DNA from: Ulva prolifera
Lineage: Eukaryota > Chlorophyta > Ulvophyceae > Ulvales > Ulvaceae
Direction: 5' to 3'
DNA length: 64,000 bases
NCBI GenBank assembly: GCA_023078555.1
Contig: CM041201.1
Coordinates: forward strand, 4,223,713-4,287,712
This document shows, one piece after another, positions 47,035 through 58,981 of the stretch; position 1 is the stretch's first letter; each line of letters starts with the position of its first letter. The position numbers were made by a program, and so were the translations under genes. Below the pieces are notes generated by a model. The model saw nothing but the letters and a program-made list of their open reading frames with translations, did not search any database and was not told the DNA's origin.

Positions 47035-50000
47035 GCCGCACAAGCGCAGCCTCGATGACGTATGCGAGCTTGCGCACTTTTTTGGAAACACTCCATGCTT
47101 CATGCTCGGGCTGCCTGTCAACGGCCTTGAAGCTCTGTGTCGTCGCCTGAGCTTTGTTCATGTTCTGCCTGGCAGTGTGCTTTTGCGGCAGGGACAACAG
47201 GGTGATTCAATGTTTATGCTCGTATCTGGTTCGGCACAGATATATCAACGATATGGTGCACTAAAACCCGAGCATGGTACGGTGCCCTTTCATAGCGATC
47301 TGTGTACCTACTGTGCCACATACCATGGCCAATTCCAATGGCAGGCACCGTGCATGCGAAAGCATACGTGCGCCTTTAATACATAGACGGTATGGGGTGG
47401 ATGCAGTTGATGGACTTCATGATTATGGTGCTTTGATCGGCTCTGCGTGTTACGGAACCATTGTTGGCGAGCTGATCTTGATTGAATGCCACAACCAATA
47501 CTCTGTCACGGTCAAGGCTGACATCGAAGGCGCCGCTTTTGTGGGAATTGACAGGGCAGCTTTTTGGAATTTTGTGGATGTGACCAACATGGCACCAGCT
47601 GGTGCACCTGCACAAGTCGCAGCAGCTTTGCGCGCAGCCTGTTGCCAGAGAATTCTTGAAATGGCTCCGTCAGATCGTGGAGAAGCAGATTTGCAAGCCT
47701 TAGTTGCTTTCCTGCGCGGGTTGCAGGTACAGAATGCATGGGTGTAACCCCACCTGCAAATCCGTCAAGGAATGCCGTGTGTGCCGTGGACCACACGTTT
47801 TCAATCATCTTGCATGTGGTACACAGGCCTTTAAAGAGTTTCCCTTACCTCTTTTGAAGAAGCTTTGCAAGGGTATGTCGCTAGAGTGTGTCAAACCTAA
47901 CACCATCGTTTGTGAAGAAGATGAGCCTAGTGATAGCATGTTCATTGTCCTGGCTGGTCTGTGTCAAGTAAGGGCGCAGCCACCTCCAGAGAAGCAAGAT
48001 CTAGACAGCGACAGCGACACGTTGCATCCATATACTGTCGGTCGAAAGCATTCCCAACGAATCAGGGTTACTGCCGAGGAAACGGTGTGGCCTTTTCGGC
48101 TTACTTGTCCTCTAGTGTTCTGATTGCTATCATAGCCAGGCTAGTGCGGGGACAAGAAGGATTCTTCATCAAGTATTCAGGATTCCGAACATATGTATCT
48201 ATTTCCCCCCCCCCCCCCCCCCCCCAACCCAATCGAGCGACCGATCACATGCTGACACTTGTTGTGCAGGTGCACAGGGAGCCAAACCCACCCCCTACAA
48301 GTTCTTTGGAGCCCATTGCGCCAAGGGGAAGTGACGCAACATTTTGGATTGAGAAATTTATGAAGACTGCTTCTCACGAGAAGGATCCAGAGCTGATAGG
48401 TCATAACAACGACATGACTCCACTTGCGGTGGTTTCTGCTGCACGGTGGAGGAAAACTCTTGATGATGTGCAGCAGGAGCAGGCATTGCAGCGGGAAGCA
48501 GAAGCGCTTGCTGAGAGGTCGCGGCTGCAAGAAGAGAAGGCTAGGTCGGAAGGTTTGCCATTCTTCTGCAGTCACGATGGATGCGCGTTCTCATGCACGG
48601 TGAGATTATGTTTCACCTACTATGAGTTTCAGAGGCCGGAAGACATGCTGTGATGATGTTGTATGGAGAATGGGCGCAGTTTTGTTTTGCATGTAGGCAT
48701 GGCAGCACTCATTGGCAAGGCTGCGGCAGAGCATTGGAAGCGTGCTACATTTGGAGAAGTGGATGGTGGCACGGTGGATTGGCAGCGCGAAAGTCTAAAC
48801 GTTCGTGAGCAACGTAGCAGCGCACACTCGCTGAATTTAACAGTGCACCCCCAGGTGGTAGCTAGCCTGCTGCTGGAACCTCTGGACGGGCGTGACCAAA
48901 CCCCAGAGCTCATGATGCATGTAGAGGAACGTACCACGGGCACAGACTCTCTGCCTGCAAATCGGTTGTACAACCCCAACAAACAGAAGCTGGCGGACCT
49001 ATGCCAGATCCAGCCAGGAAATGCCAATACTGTATTGCGGCGTGAGCTTTCGAAGCGCTCTCAGCTGGATTCTGTGCTTTTTGCGATGGAGAAACGGATA
49101 CAAAGGCAGGGTCCGGCCCAGCGACTGGGTAGGCGTGACTCTCGGCGCATCACACGGGCACTGAATCGGGCTATGCTGAGTGGAGCATCACGCCAGGTGT
49201 GATTCGTTGGATGCACTTCTCAACGCTGGCATGGCATGGCACGGCACAAACACTCCGATTCCGTAAATAGTCACTTGAGCATGGTACATCCAAAGGGCTC
49301 ACAGTGGTAGCACTGCGGGATCTGGTCGCGGCGGGCTGAAGACCGCAGATGACAGGCACTGCTTAAAGCTGTTTCGATGCAGGCTGGAAAGACCAGGGTC
49401 CCTAAGCTGTCACGCGAGGCTCATGCGCAAGCAGCACGGTCCGATTGGGGCACAGATACAAACACGTATACGGGAGACTACGATGAGCGCAGATCGTCAT
49501 TAGAGGTTTCTGAGCGTGACAGCATGGAGGCTGACAATCACAGTGCAGTGTGCACTGATCGCAGCGCTGTCAGCACTGGCGGGGAATCCCTGGGTACACA
49601 AGAAAGCTTTGGCTGGCGACTACCACAATGGGGGCATGGCCATGCTACAGTCGTCGGTGCAGCCAGGTGTGGATTGCTGTTGCACAACAGGGGTATTGTC
49701 AGCGACAGCTAGTTCAACGCTGCTTAATTCCCAAGGCTCGGCGACAATGCCTGGTGATCGTGTCAGAAGTTGCACAACAGATTGCCAAATCCTTGTAGGA
49801 CAACAAGTATTACGGTGAATCCGGATATTGCAGAAGAATGCTACGGGCCTGTCATCAAAACAATGCTGCCAGGGCAGTCGTTTGGGGAGCTTGCGTTGCT
49901 GCAGCCAAACAGTCTACGCACAGCTACAGTGGTAGCAGTGCCTTGCCAGACAGACAGCGCAGCGCATGGGAGCATTTCGGCCTCTTGTGTAAATGGAGCT

Positions 50001-51605
50001 CAAGAGCGCAAAGCTGATGCAGACACTGGGCACTGGCATTGCGGATCAGAATGTGCAGTGAAGCTACTCAGGCTGACACGACGTCTGTTCGATGAATCTG
50101 TGACCAGTTTACAAGTTGCTCAACTTGAAGAGCGGCTGCAGTTCTTGATGCGCTACCAGGCATGCTCAATAGCCATCCGCTCTAGCCACTGATAGCTGCT
50201 CGCTCCGTCACAAACTTATTGCTGTGGCTTTTAGATTGCGGAGAGTTTGTGATATTCTCATATCTCATGCAGGCCTTCAAGCAGCTACAGAGGGATAGGC
50301 TGACATCGCTTTTGATATTTTTCCGCCCTGAGAACGTCCCTGCTGGACACGTGCTCGCTGCGCAGGGGACCGTAGCTGATAGCGTGTTCCTGATCGAGGA
50401 AGGTCAGGTGGCATACATCATGGAGGGCGAGAACATGCACAACCCAATGCACCCCAACTGCTTAAAAAACCGGGACCCCATACCTGGCCTCCCATTCGTT
50501 TACAGTGGAAGCATCCCTGGCATGCGAATGGCTGTTGAAAAGACCGACCAGAGACAGTTCCACAAGCCGCGCTCCAGGTAATGACAGCCCACACTCAGAC
50601 GACTGTGTTATTGATCCATAGATTGTCAGTGTGAAAGGGGGCTGTCTTGTTTCACTAAAGTAATTGAAAGGCACAGTTGCATGCAGATTCAGCATGCTGC
50701 AATTGGCCGACAGGATGCATGCAGAGGATCAGAGGAACACAGATGCATTACGAGCGGTAGAGGATCAACATAAAACAAATTCAGGTGATCTTGCAGCCAA
50801 GACTGTTGAAAAACATTGGGGAGCACAGCCGAAAAAGCAACAGCAAATGAGCTCAAGTACATTAGCTATGATGGGACAACAGGCGAATTGGGCAGCACAT
50901 CGGTATGAGGCAAGGAATGTTGCGGGGCTGGAGTTGCTTTCCCTTGGTGGAGGGGAGATGTGTGGGGAACTTGCACTTGGCTTCAGGGAGCCGGAAGCAT
51001 CAAACACTACAGGACTGAGCGAGCGGATGAGGAAGAGCGCGCAGGACATGGACATGCAGAAAGGGCGGGGCACCAATACTCTTAAGCCAGGGTGCTTGCA
51101 ACACGGACACGGTGTCCAGGGCATGCACAGTGCCAAGGTATGTTCTCGGCATGAGGGGCAATGCAATGATGTTCACCAATCGCAGATGTAGCATGGCAAC
51201 GTGCCAGGATATACGTGTTCATGTACCGAGGTTCCTTTGAGCAGGCAAACAGCCCTGTTCACAGGGATGTTCATGCCCGGTGGGACACGACTGCATCGTT
51301 CCACACCCACAGCAACACCATTGCAGGTGCAGCACCTCGCAGCTGCAATAGTGGAAAAGCCAGAAGTGTGCGTGGCAACTCTGGTCACAGTCAAGAACTG
51401 CAGACTGCTCCGCATCAGCTCTCAGGATCTGCTCAGATTTGGCAGTGCTGTGAAAGAAGCAATTCAATTGGCAGCCTGGAACCGGAGAGAAACACTATTG
51501 AACTTGAGTCAGCAGCTGAGCAAAGTCAATGACAATCTGCAAGTGGCCTTGTCATCATCGCGATCGATGCCAGGTGTGATAACAGATGAATTGCCCATGG
51601 AATGA
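47035..51605 (+). CDS. Protein with three cyclic-nucleotide-binding domains, one split by an insertion
   Basis: The first supported exon starts after an acceptor at 47034 (PHKRSLDDVCELAHFFGNTP). It leads into cNBD1 (LPGSVLLRQGQQGDSMFMLVSGSAQIY, completed near 47390-47590 by GTIVGELILIE…SVTVKADIEG). cNBD2 starts at about 47830 (LPLLKKLCKGMSLE…NTIVCEEDEPSDSMFIVLAG), but its phosphate-binding half comes only near 49850 (PGQSFGELALLQPNSLRTATV). The roughly 1.6 kb between them encode a charged coiled-coil stretch (ALQREAEALAERSRLQEEKA) and low-complexity segments. cNBD3 runs from about 50270 (PENVPAGHVLAAQGTVADSVFLIEEGQ) to GGGEMCGELAL near 50955 and ends near 51440. Cassettes 2 and 3 keep a GEL motif; only cassette 2 has an RTA-like arginine, so it is the best ligand-binding candidate. 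No kinase or channel domain is seen. Algal proteins of this kind are often flagellar, which is inference. The true N-terminus is not found. Confidence 0.75.
48205..48225. repeat. 21-nt poly(C) tract in an intron
   Basis: A run of 21 C on the sense strand of the cyclic-nucleotide-binding protein gene, about 45 nt upstream of the acceptor tgtgcag used before VHREPNPPP. It may serve as, or have grown from, the polypyrimidine tract. Confidence 0.93.
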
Positions 51606-52419
51606 CCTTCCACGAGCGCGATCGGCCTGAACGGTATCTGATCATGTTATGTCTCTTCGACTTCCTATGACGTTCGGCTCTCAGAAAACGTGAATGTCTT
51701 ATTAGACGTCGTCAAATGCTTACACGGAGGAGCACTCTTGACCACCTGACGAATGCAGCCGACTCGAGGAACTTGATCCCGCCCATGCAATCCAAAACGC
51801 AGCAGAATGTTGGGAAGCAGTACAGAGGTGCAGTGTCAAGCAGTGGGTCACGTTCCACAATTGGGGGAGGAGCTGCCAACCTCGCCGGTGACGCAACCGG
51901 GGCTGCCGGAGGTGCTAACCTTTCCTCCAAGCCACAGCGCTCTTCAAAATTCCATATTGATTTGACTACTCCTCCGTATGCAGGTTTACGTGCGTCTGGC
52001 AGGGCGACATGGCTCCCCTTACCTTGCGCTGAATGTAATCTAGCGGGCACGCACATCCGACGTGCTTTGCCGATGCCTGATAGCGTCCTCTAGTTTAGCG
52101 GTGGTGGTGGTGATAGACTTGTTGATATGTTGTTCTGGCCGCTCAGTATGTGCCTGGACGCAGCACTTCGGTTGCGCCTTATCAGTAATGGCTCTAACAT
52201 CGCGATATCTCAGCCTAATTCAAACAAGCTGCCCGCCTGGCCATGCTGCTGCTTTGTGTCATCATGGCAAACGGAGAACTCGCGTCAATGAAATACGCGG
52301 AAGTGGAGTCACATCTCATACGCACGATCGTTTCAAGCAAGTGCTCGAAGCCAGGGATCTCGACCCGCTTCCGTTGGCATGTGCGTTGTTATTTCCATTC
52401 GTTGGACTGCAGCCTAAAG
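51606..52419 (+). other. Spacer with a possible extra C-terminal exon
   Basis: Between the apparent stop of the cyclic-nucleotide-binding protein and the CTP synthase start there is an open plus-strand stretch at about 51690-52093. After an acceptor-like ctctcag it reads KRECLIRRRQMLTRRSTLDH, followed by Gly/Ala/Ser-rich sequence. It could be an alternative last exon of the upstream gene, but no donor gave a clean phase. The rest (52094-52419) looks like promoter and 5' UTR, with a possible acceptor just before the CTP synthase ATG. Confidence 0.35.
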
Positions 52420-54756
52420 ATGAAGTATGTGCTTGTCACTGGTGGAGTTGTTAGTGGTTTGGGAAAGGGGGTTACAGCCTCCTCGGTGGGTGTGCTGTTG
52501 AAGGCCTGCGGCCACCGCGTCACTCACATCAAAATTGACCCATACCTCAACGTGGATGCCGGCACAATGTCGCCGTTCGAACATGGAGAAGTCTTCGTCC
52601 TAGATGATGGGGGTGAGGCTGATCTGGATCTGGGCAACTACGAGCGGTTTGTCGACATCACGCTGACGCGCGACAACAACTTGACCACCGGCAAAGCATA
52701 TGCTAGCGTGATCGAGCGCGAGCGAAAGGGTGAATACCTAGGGAAGACAGTCCAAGTAGTTCCGCATATAACAGATGAAATTCAGGACTGGATTGAGCGT
52801 GTGAGCCACACTCCGGTGGATGGAACAAGCCGCCTGCCTAGTGTGTGCGTGATTGAGCTTGGCGGGACCGTGGGTGACATTGAAAGCATGCCTTTCCTCG
52901 AAGCTCTTCGTCAATTTCAGTTTAGAGTGGGCCCAAAGAACATGTGCGTGATCCACGTTAGCCTGGTGCCTGTCCTTGGTGTCGTCGGGGAGCAGAAGAC
53001 CAAGCCCACTCAACATAGTGTGCAGGTGCGTTATCGGTTATCCTATTTGAAATAGCAGGATGTAGCCACTCTCATAATGCTTTTCGAAAAAACGGCTGTA
53101 TGTAGGTTCTCCGGTCTCTGGGCCTACAGCCGCATATGCTGGCCTGCCGCAGCACTGATCCACTGGAGCCAGGGGTCCGTGACAAGCTGGCACTGTTCTG
53201 CCAAGTTCCGCCCGACAGTGTTCTTGGTATGCATGATGTATCCAACATTTGGCAGGTACGTCCTTGCAGTGGTCATATCAGGTCTGACAATGTGGCAACC
53301 AATCACATGGTTGCCATGCTGTAGGTGCCCCCCATGCTGATGGGACAAAAAGCTCATGTCACAATTTGCAATGTTCTGGGCCTGACTGGCTACAGTAACA
53401 TCGATATGGTTGTATGGAAGCGGGATCTTGCCAACAGGTGGGACAGCCACTCGATGGCTGTTACAATCGCTATCATTGGAAAGTACACAAACTTATCTGA
53501 TGCGTATCTCTCGGTCATCAAGTCATTGCAACATGCGTGCCTTGCAATGCGACACAAGCTCGACCTGTGTTGGGTAGAGGCAGGAGATATCGAGTCAGAG
53601 GTGTGCTGCTGATTTCACCGCACACTTGAAACATTTCCTCCTCTCACTAGAGCCTTGCCTGGCACCATTGCAATACTCGCGCATCTATCTGACACCAGAG
53701 AACATTTCACGGAGTGCAGGATGCAAATCCGGCAAGGTACAGAGAGGCGTGGGATTCAATACGAAATGCTAGTGGAGTGGTGATTCCAGGTGGATTTGGG
53801 AAGCGTGGTGTTGAAGGTAAAGTTTTGGCAGCAAAATACTGTCGAGAGAGCAAGAAACCATTTCTGGGAATATGTCTGGGCATGCAGGTAAGTCCTTGAA
53901 ATTGCTTTCGTCTGGGCAGCATATGCCATCAGCACACCTCAGATGCAATGAACTGAATCAGGCACACTGCATTGCTGCGTTGTCGAGCGCGGCATGCTTT
54001 TGAGCTTCTTGAGCGGCAAGAGTACCCATGTTCAGGTGGCAGTGATCGAGTATGCGAGAACTATCCTCGGCTGGACGCATGCACACAGTGCAGAATTCAA
54101 TCCGGACTGCGAGCATCCAGTCGTAATATTCATGCCTGAAGGCTCTCAGACGCATATGGGCGGCACGATGCGGCTGGGGTCACGCGCCACAGTGCTTCAA
54201 ACGCATGATTCTCACGCAGCCAAGCTGTACCGACCGGCGGACAATAAAGTTCACGAGCGGCATCGACACAGGTGTGTACACTTCAGTGCAATGGGTATCA
54301 TTTCATGCGACATTTTCCTCGTCTGCAGATAATACTGTGGCCTGACCCTGGCACAATGTACATAGCAGCACCTACGCTTAATATGGTTTCACGTCGGTGT
54401 GCACACTAGTGAGCTTCTTTGTGGTGCATTGACGAACTCAATAATGGCAATCTTACTCAACATGCAGGTATGAAGTCAATCCAGATGTGGTCCAGGAGTT
54501 GGAGGCTGCAGGAATGCGATTCGTAGGGAAAGATGACACGGGCACTCGCATGGAAATCGTTGAACTCAGTGTGTCTGATCATCCATTTTTCATGGGAGTC
54601 CAGTATCATCCTGAATTCAAGTCCAGGCCGTTGAAGCCTTCCCCTCCATTCCATGGCCTGGTCGCTGCGGCTGTCAACAATCTGGAGGCTGCCTACAATT
54701 CTCCAGGCAACAGTGGTAACCTTCCCCTTGCAATTCGCCAGCTTTCCGGTGCATGA
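52420..54756 (+). CDS. CTP synthase
   Basis: CTP synthase aminates UTP to CTP using glutamine and ATP, the last step of pyrimidine nucleotide synthesis in the cytosol. The ATG at 52420 begins [17 protein letters not shown], the invariant N-terminus, so upstream open sequence is taken as leader. The first exon holds the synthase domain: [27 protein letters not shown] and [13 protein letters not shown]. Further exons at about 53107-53253 (SNIWQ) and 53324-53600 (VPPMLMGQK…[17 protein letters not shown]) are followed by the glutaminase domain. The latter has [16 protein letters not shown], the nucleophile cysteine in FLGICLGMQ, a segment near 54030-54270 ([14 protein letters not shown]) and the catalytic His-Glu in YHPEFKSRP. 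All domains of the usual roughly 550-residue enzyme are present. A few exon borders near 53.6-53.7 kb are not resolved. Confidence 0.94.
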
Positions 54757-55578
54757 GTACCGAACAGGCCCAGCCTGATGGCTGTCCAGAGGTCAAATGT
54801 GTAGTTTGCTGCAATGCCGCAAGTGTGATGTCTCGCACATGAAGAGTGACCGTGTCATTCTCACATACTGCGAAACGCCACTTCACCACAGTCACCGGGT
54901 AGGCAGGAAGTTGAGCCAACAGGAGCATCAGGCATAGGTGTTCAATATTTTTACTCAATATGCTCGAGTCCGTTTCCAATTGAAATTAGTGAAGTTCACT
55001 GGTGTAGATAGTATCGTGGTAATGCATGAGAGGAGGATGTTTTCAAAGGTGCAACTGATGCGTGTGATTCACACTCCTGTGCACCCTGAGCCTGGATGTC
55101 ATCAAGGGGTAGCTGGTGTGTGTGGTACGCTAGGTTGTGATTTCCAGCCCGTTATGTATCTCAGACGCTATCGATTATAGCAGTTCCTATCAGATACAGT
55201 GATCGCTAAGTGGACCTGTGTGGACAGATTCAGGACAGGGGTTGCCGCAGGAAGGGTAAGCAGTGCAACATACTGCTTTGAAACGGTTGACATGTGAAGT
55301 AATGAGAACACGAGCGGACGAAAACCAACCAGGGGGGAACCGCTATGTCAGTGTATGAAGGAACAGTTGCATCTGAACTCTGCGACGGCGTGTGTGAAGA
55401 GACAAGCGCCATGCAATCAAATGGCAGCGTTCCACATTGACTCAGTGCAGCTCTGATCCCAGGAGGGCGGAACTGCCCGTTGTTCAAAGGAGCTAGGTGT
55501 AGCTGTGGAGAGATGAGATCGGCATTATGCTGCCTCTCCACTATGGGGTTCTACAGCATGTACTGACACTATACCTAC
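54757..55578. other. Convergent 3' region of CTP synthase and ENH1
   Basis: About 820 bp between two stop codons. No conserved coding segment, RNA gene or clear repeat is visible. Confidence 0.4.
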
Positions 55579-57014
55579 CTAAAGTGACAGACCCAAGTAC
55601 GCAAGGACAGCAACGCCCGCCAGACCAACGACCACCGTCAACAGGTTGGCCAAATCAGCAGAAGTTCCACCAATGGTTTTGCCTGTTTCGGGATCAAACT
55701 TAGCAAAGCGCTTCTTTGGTGCCTTGCACTGTGGGCACCTGCAGGCATGCTCCAAACGTAATTCAAACAACCGATCAATGCAAATTTCACAACACATCAA
55801 GAACAAAATGTTCTAATGTAAATAACAAACCTGACACCAGTCTCATTTCTCCCCTACAGTGATACAAAGACACCCCAGAGGTGTGAGCACAGTTGACAGG
55901 GATCAAACAGCACCTGTAATCTGGATCGACCTCCTCAAATGCAATGGGGTCGCAGTAGATGTAGCCGCAGTCGACACAAATGTGCGTCGCACGCTCTTTC
56001 TGTGCCGCTGTAAGCTTGCGACCAAACCGTGAAGGGGCTGGCTTTTTTGGCAGCCTCTTGACATTGATGTCGTTGTTTTCACCACGCACATACGTGATAA
56101 AAACAGGTGAAGGAGCCCTTGCAAGAGCAGTGTTCACAAACTGGGGGCTGTCAGCGGGCCACAGTTCATCTCCGAACCAAGAAGATGTATAGATGATAGT
56201 GTCTCCAGGTTTTACACCTGCATAGCACAGAATATAAGCCCATATACTGAATCGCTTCTACAAATGTAAATTCTGGCTTGGCATTTGCAGCCCAATGTCT
56301 TCACTGGTGGTGAATTGTAAGTCAGTTGTTCGTTCGATTGCACTGCAGCCACGAAAAGATGAAGGGACAGGATGACTGTCTGTTACCGAATCCCTGGTAA
56401 AAAGCACCACGTACATGAGAGTCGCAGTCTCAGAACAACACAGTTTATACAGGATTTCTGATGTAGAGCCATGTTCTCACCTGCCTTAGCTGCGTTGCCT
56501 CCCACACTCTGCACACACGATGAAAAGTTAGAGCAGTCCCGAGAGGTTTAATCCATTGAGGCATCCACCTTCACATGCGCATGACATAACTTATTGAACG
56601 CTCTGTCACAGAAAGGGACAGCAGCAGCGCACCGACACCACACACCCGCCGCCTTCGCTTTTAGAAGGCTTGAGCTGCAAGCCCAGTGGCTTATCTATCT
56701 CAGCCTGCATGCACTACGGCCGTTGCATTGCGAAGACGAGGACTCTCTGTCACAAAGCATTCATTCTTGCACAAGTGCATGTGAACTTCTTAGAGCGGAA
56801 CAATGCTTTATCGCCATGTGCGTCGGTTGGAACCCCCCCCCCCCCCCCTAAGAAGGCATGCATAACGAGGCCTCCGGCAGCAAAAACGCTGAGAAGTGAA
56901 CTCTTAAATGCTCCGATCGCTTACCGTCAGCTGCTTCGCTCGAACTTGGACCCTGCGGCGCGTTGGCAGTGCGGGCCTGGTCGCCGAAGCGCGTGAACCC
57001 TGCAGTACTTTGAG
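55579..57014 (-). CDS. ENH1: ENH1-like PDZ-rubredoxin thylakoid protein
   Basis: ENH1-type proteins carry a PDZ domain, a rubredoxin iron site and a C-terminal membrane span, and sit in plastid thylakoids. Exons recovered: 57014 downward to a donor at about 56920 (LKVLQGSRASATRPALPTRR…, a transit-peptide end), 56704-56633 (AEIDKPLGLQLKPSKSEGGG), a 28-nt micro-exon near 56513-56486 (SVGGNAAKAG), about 56215-55915, and the last exon to 55579. The PDZ fold runs over three exons and includes VKPGDTIIYTSSWFGDELWP. The rubredoxin iron ligands are CVDCGYIYC with its first pair and CPQCKAPKKRF with the second, joined across an intron. The tail is one hydrophobic span (LLTVVVGLAGVAVLAYLG). The first exon with the start codon is upstream of 57014 and not located. 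A 16-C tract lies in an intron. ENH1 is preferred to RBD1 because of the PDZ domain. Confidence 0.88.
56833..56848. repeat. 16-nt poly(C) tract (poly(G) in the ENH1 transcript)
   Basis: A run of 16 C on the plus strand inside the intron between the transit-peptide exon and the first PDZ exon of the minus-strand ENH1-like gene. It is thus a G-run in the pre-mRNA. Confidence 0.9.
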
Positions 57015-57869
57015 CTGTAAACCTTCCGCCTTTCAAGCAACAGCGGCCTCTGGGAAGAACAAAGGCTAACAGATAGTTTGTACTGTTCTCGGGTGCTTGA
57101 TACAAGCCAGCATACAATGCGAACAGGATGCGTAGATCCGGAGCACTGCCTCCCATGCCAGGGCGAAAGACACCCTAGCTTGATCCAGCTTGCAAAGCCC
57201 AGCCCTTAAAAGACATAGATACGTGCCTTCACGGTTGAAGCCTGCATGGGGATAGCGAGATGTCCAATTTTTCGGAAAAGCCTTGCCAGAAACCCAAGGA
57301 TACGCTGTGGCTACGACGGTGCTAATCTGCGACGATTGAGGAGAGTACAAATCTCCAACCAGAATTTCTTGGCTGCATGATGAGCCTTCCTTGATGCCGT
57401 GCTCAAGCAGCTGAGCTGGTCGGTGATGCAGCAGCCATTATTGACCACAAGGCGAGAGGACCTACGCCACGAGAGCAAGCTCACCTCTCGCGCGCGGATG
57501 CACCGAAGCATGCGTCCGCATTGACGTGGCACACAATCGCTGCTGGCACGCTGTATTGATTTCTGTATAGCGTAGCGGGGAGTGCACATGTGTCGCAACA
57601 TTGCTGCAAATATGCCCACTGCTGAATCACAGCGAGGACGAACAATTCTGCTACAGTTCCAGCAATTCCAGATCCAAACGGCGCCGTAACAATGTATAGT
57701 CAGTGTGTCACGCATTCAAGCCGTTTGCTGCGGATGATCGCAGCACCCCAGTGCTTTGGCACGGGTACGTGACCTGCAGTCCACTGAGCTATTCTACAGT
57801 CACGGATGCCAACATCAACATAGCCTGACCACTGCCGTTTGCGTGCTTTCAGTTGTGCAGTACAAATTC
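57015..57869. other. Region between divergent ENH1 and glutaredoxin genes
   Basis: About 850 bp. It must contain the undiscovered first exon of the ENH1-like gene and perhaps a first glutaredoxin exon. An ATG at about 57693 opens a short Arg/Ser/Cys-containing frame reaching a gtacgt donor at about 57765, but its phase does not match the next exon. Confidence 0.35.
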
Positions 57870-58981
57870 ATGTCGACAGAATCTCACGACGACTTCAAGC
57901 CTCAGGCCTCCAGCTCCGCTCCTTCCTCGGTATTCGAGCAAATCAAGAAGGACGTATCCGACAATGATGTTATGCTATACATGAAGGTGAAATTTCGATC
58001 TTCAAAACACTCATGATGTGGCAATCGTCCTTAGAACGTTGTGATGGCTCTGCTGTCTGTTTGTTGTCAGTGATTACAGACTGAAACATACATGGCTGGA
58101 GCAATGCTGCGTGAACGGCACAGTATATCGGCTGTAAAGTATTCGTGCTGATGCTGTGTGACTGGACAACGAGCTGGCAACTGTGCGTGATGTTTCGTAG
58201 CGTGTGTCACGCACGAGTTTCAGCAACCATGCATAGCTAGCGCTTCCGAGCAATGACACGCCTGTGCCCGCCTGTTAGGGTGGCACATGAACTGAGCCTG
58301 TGTTGTAGACCTTCGAGTGTCAGCGTTGCAACGCATGGACTCGGACACGGGGAAGCCCTGGTTCCCGCTCAGGCCTTGGGCACGCTGCCACAACGAGCAG
58401 CTGACTTGCTGTCGGCGTGCAACAAGTTTTAAATGCATCAGGGAACAAATTGACTGTGGTACTCTGCTCGGTGCAATGCGTGACTTGAAGACCTCTTGCA
58501 ATGTCAAGTTGTAATGCTGTTGTTGCCCTGATGTGTGGTTTTCCCGCTGCCTGCTTCTTGGTGACTATGTTCCATTCAAAACAAGACACGATTCGCCTCT
58601 CCTCAGTGGCGTGCTAAGTTAAACGCATTCATCATGGATGCTTTGAGCTTGCAGGGACATCCTGAGCAGCCAATGTGTGGATTCAGTGCACGTGTAGTGG
58701 CGCTGTTAAAGGCATACGGTGTGCTCTTCCCTATGCCCAAGTGGTGTTACAAGGCGTTCTTAAAGGCATGTTGGCATGTTGGTCTGTGCCATACAGATGT
58801 ACAGTTCTCATCTCGTAATGTGCTGGACGACAATGACCTCAGGGAAGGAATCAAGGAGTTCTCGAGCTGGCCAACTATACCTCAACTGTATGTAAACGGG
58901 GAGTTTGTGGGTGGCTGTGACGTCCTTTGGCAAGCACATGAGGCCGGGGAGTTCCAAGACCTTGTGAAGAGCACTGGATGA
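57870..58981 (+). CDS. CGFS-type monothiol glutaredoxin (GLRX5/GRXS14-15 class)
   Basis: CGFS glutaredoxins carry 2Fe-2S clusters between two protomers and deliver them in mitochondria or plastids. Three exons fit in phase 0: about 57870-57986 (MSTESHDDFKPQ…FEQIKKDVSDNDVMLYMK), 58655-58720 and 58805-58981. Exon 2 starts GHPEQPMCGFSARVV, with the single active-site cysteine in CGFS; a spliced K-G join restores the family pattern MKG-x-PEQPMCGFS. Exon 3 has RNVLDDNDLREGIKEFS, the cis-proline in WPTIPQLYVNGEFVGGCD and a typical C-terminus. The ATG at 57870 gives no clear targeting peptide. An acceptor (tgtgcag) lies only 9 nt upstream, so an earlier exon with a transit peptide is likely. Family assignment is secure; compartment is not. 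Confidence 0.9.

Noticed and set aside
52243-52419. Upstream start for CTP synthase
   Set aside because: The open frame continues upstream, but the family begins MKYVLVTGG, exactly at the ATG at 52420.
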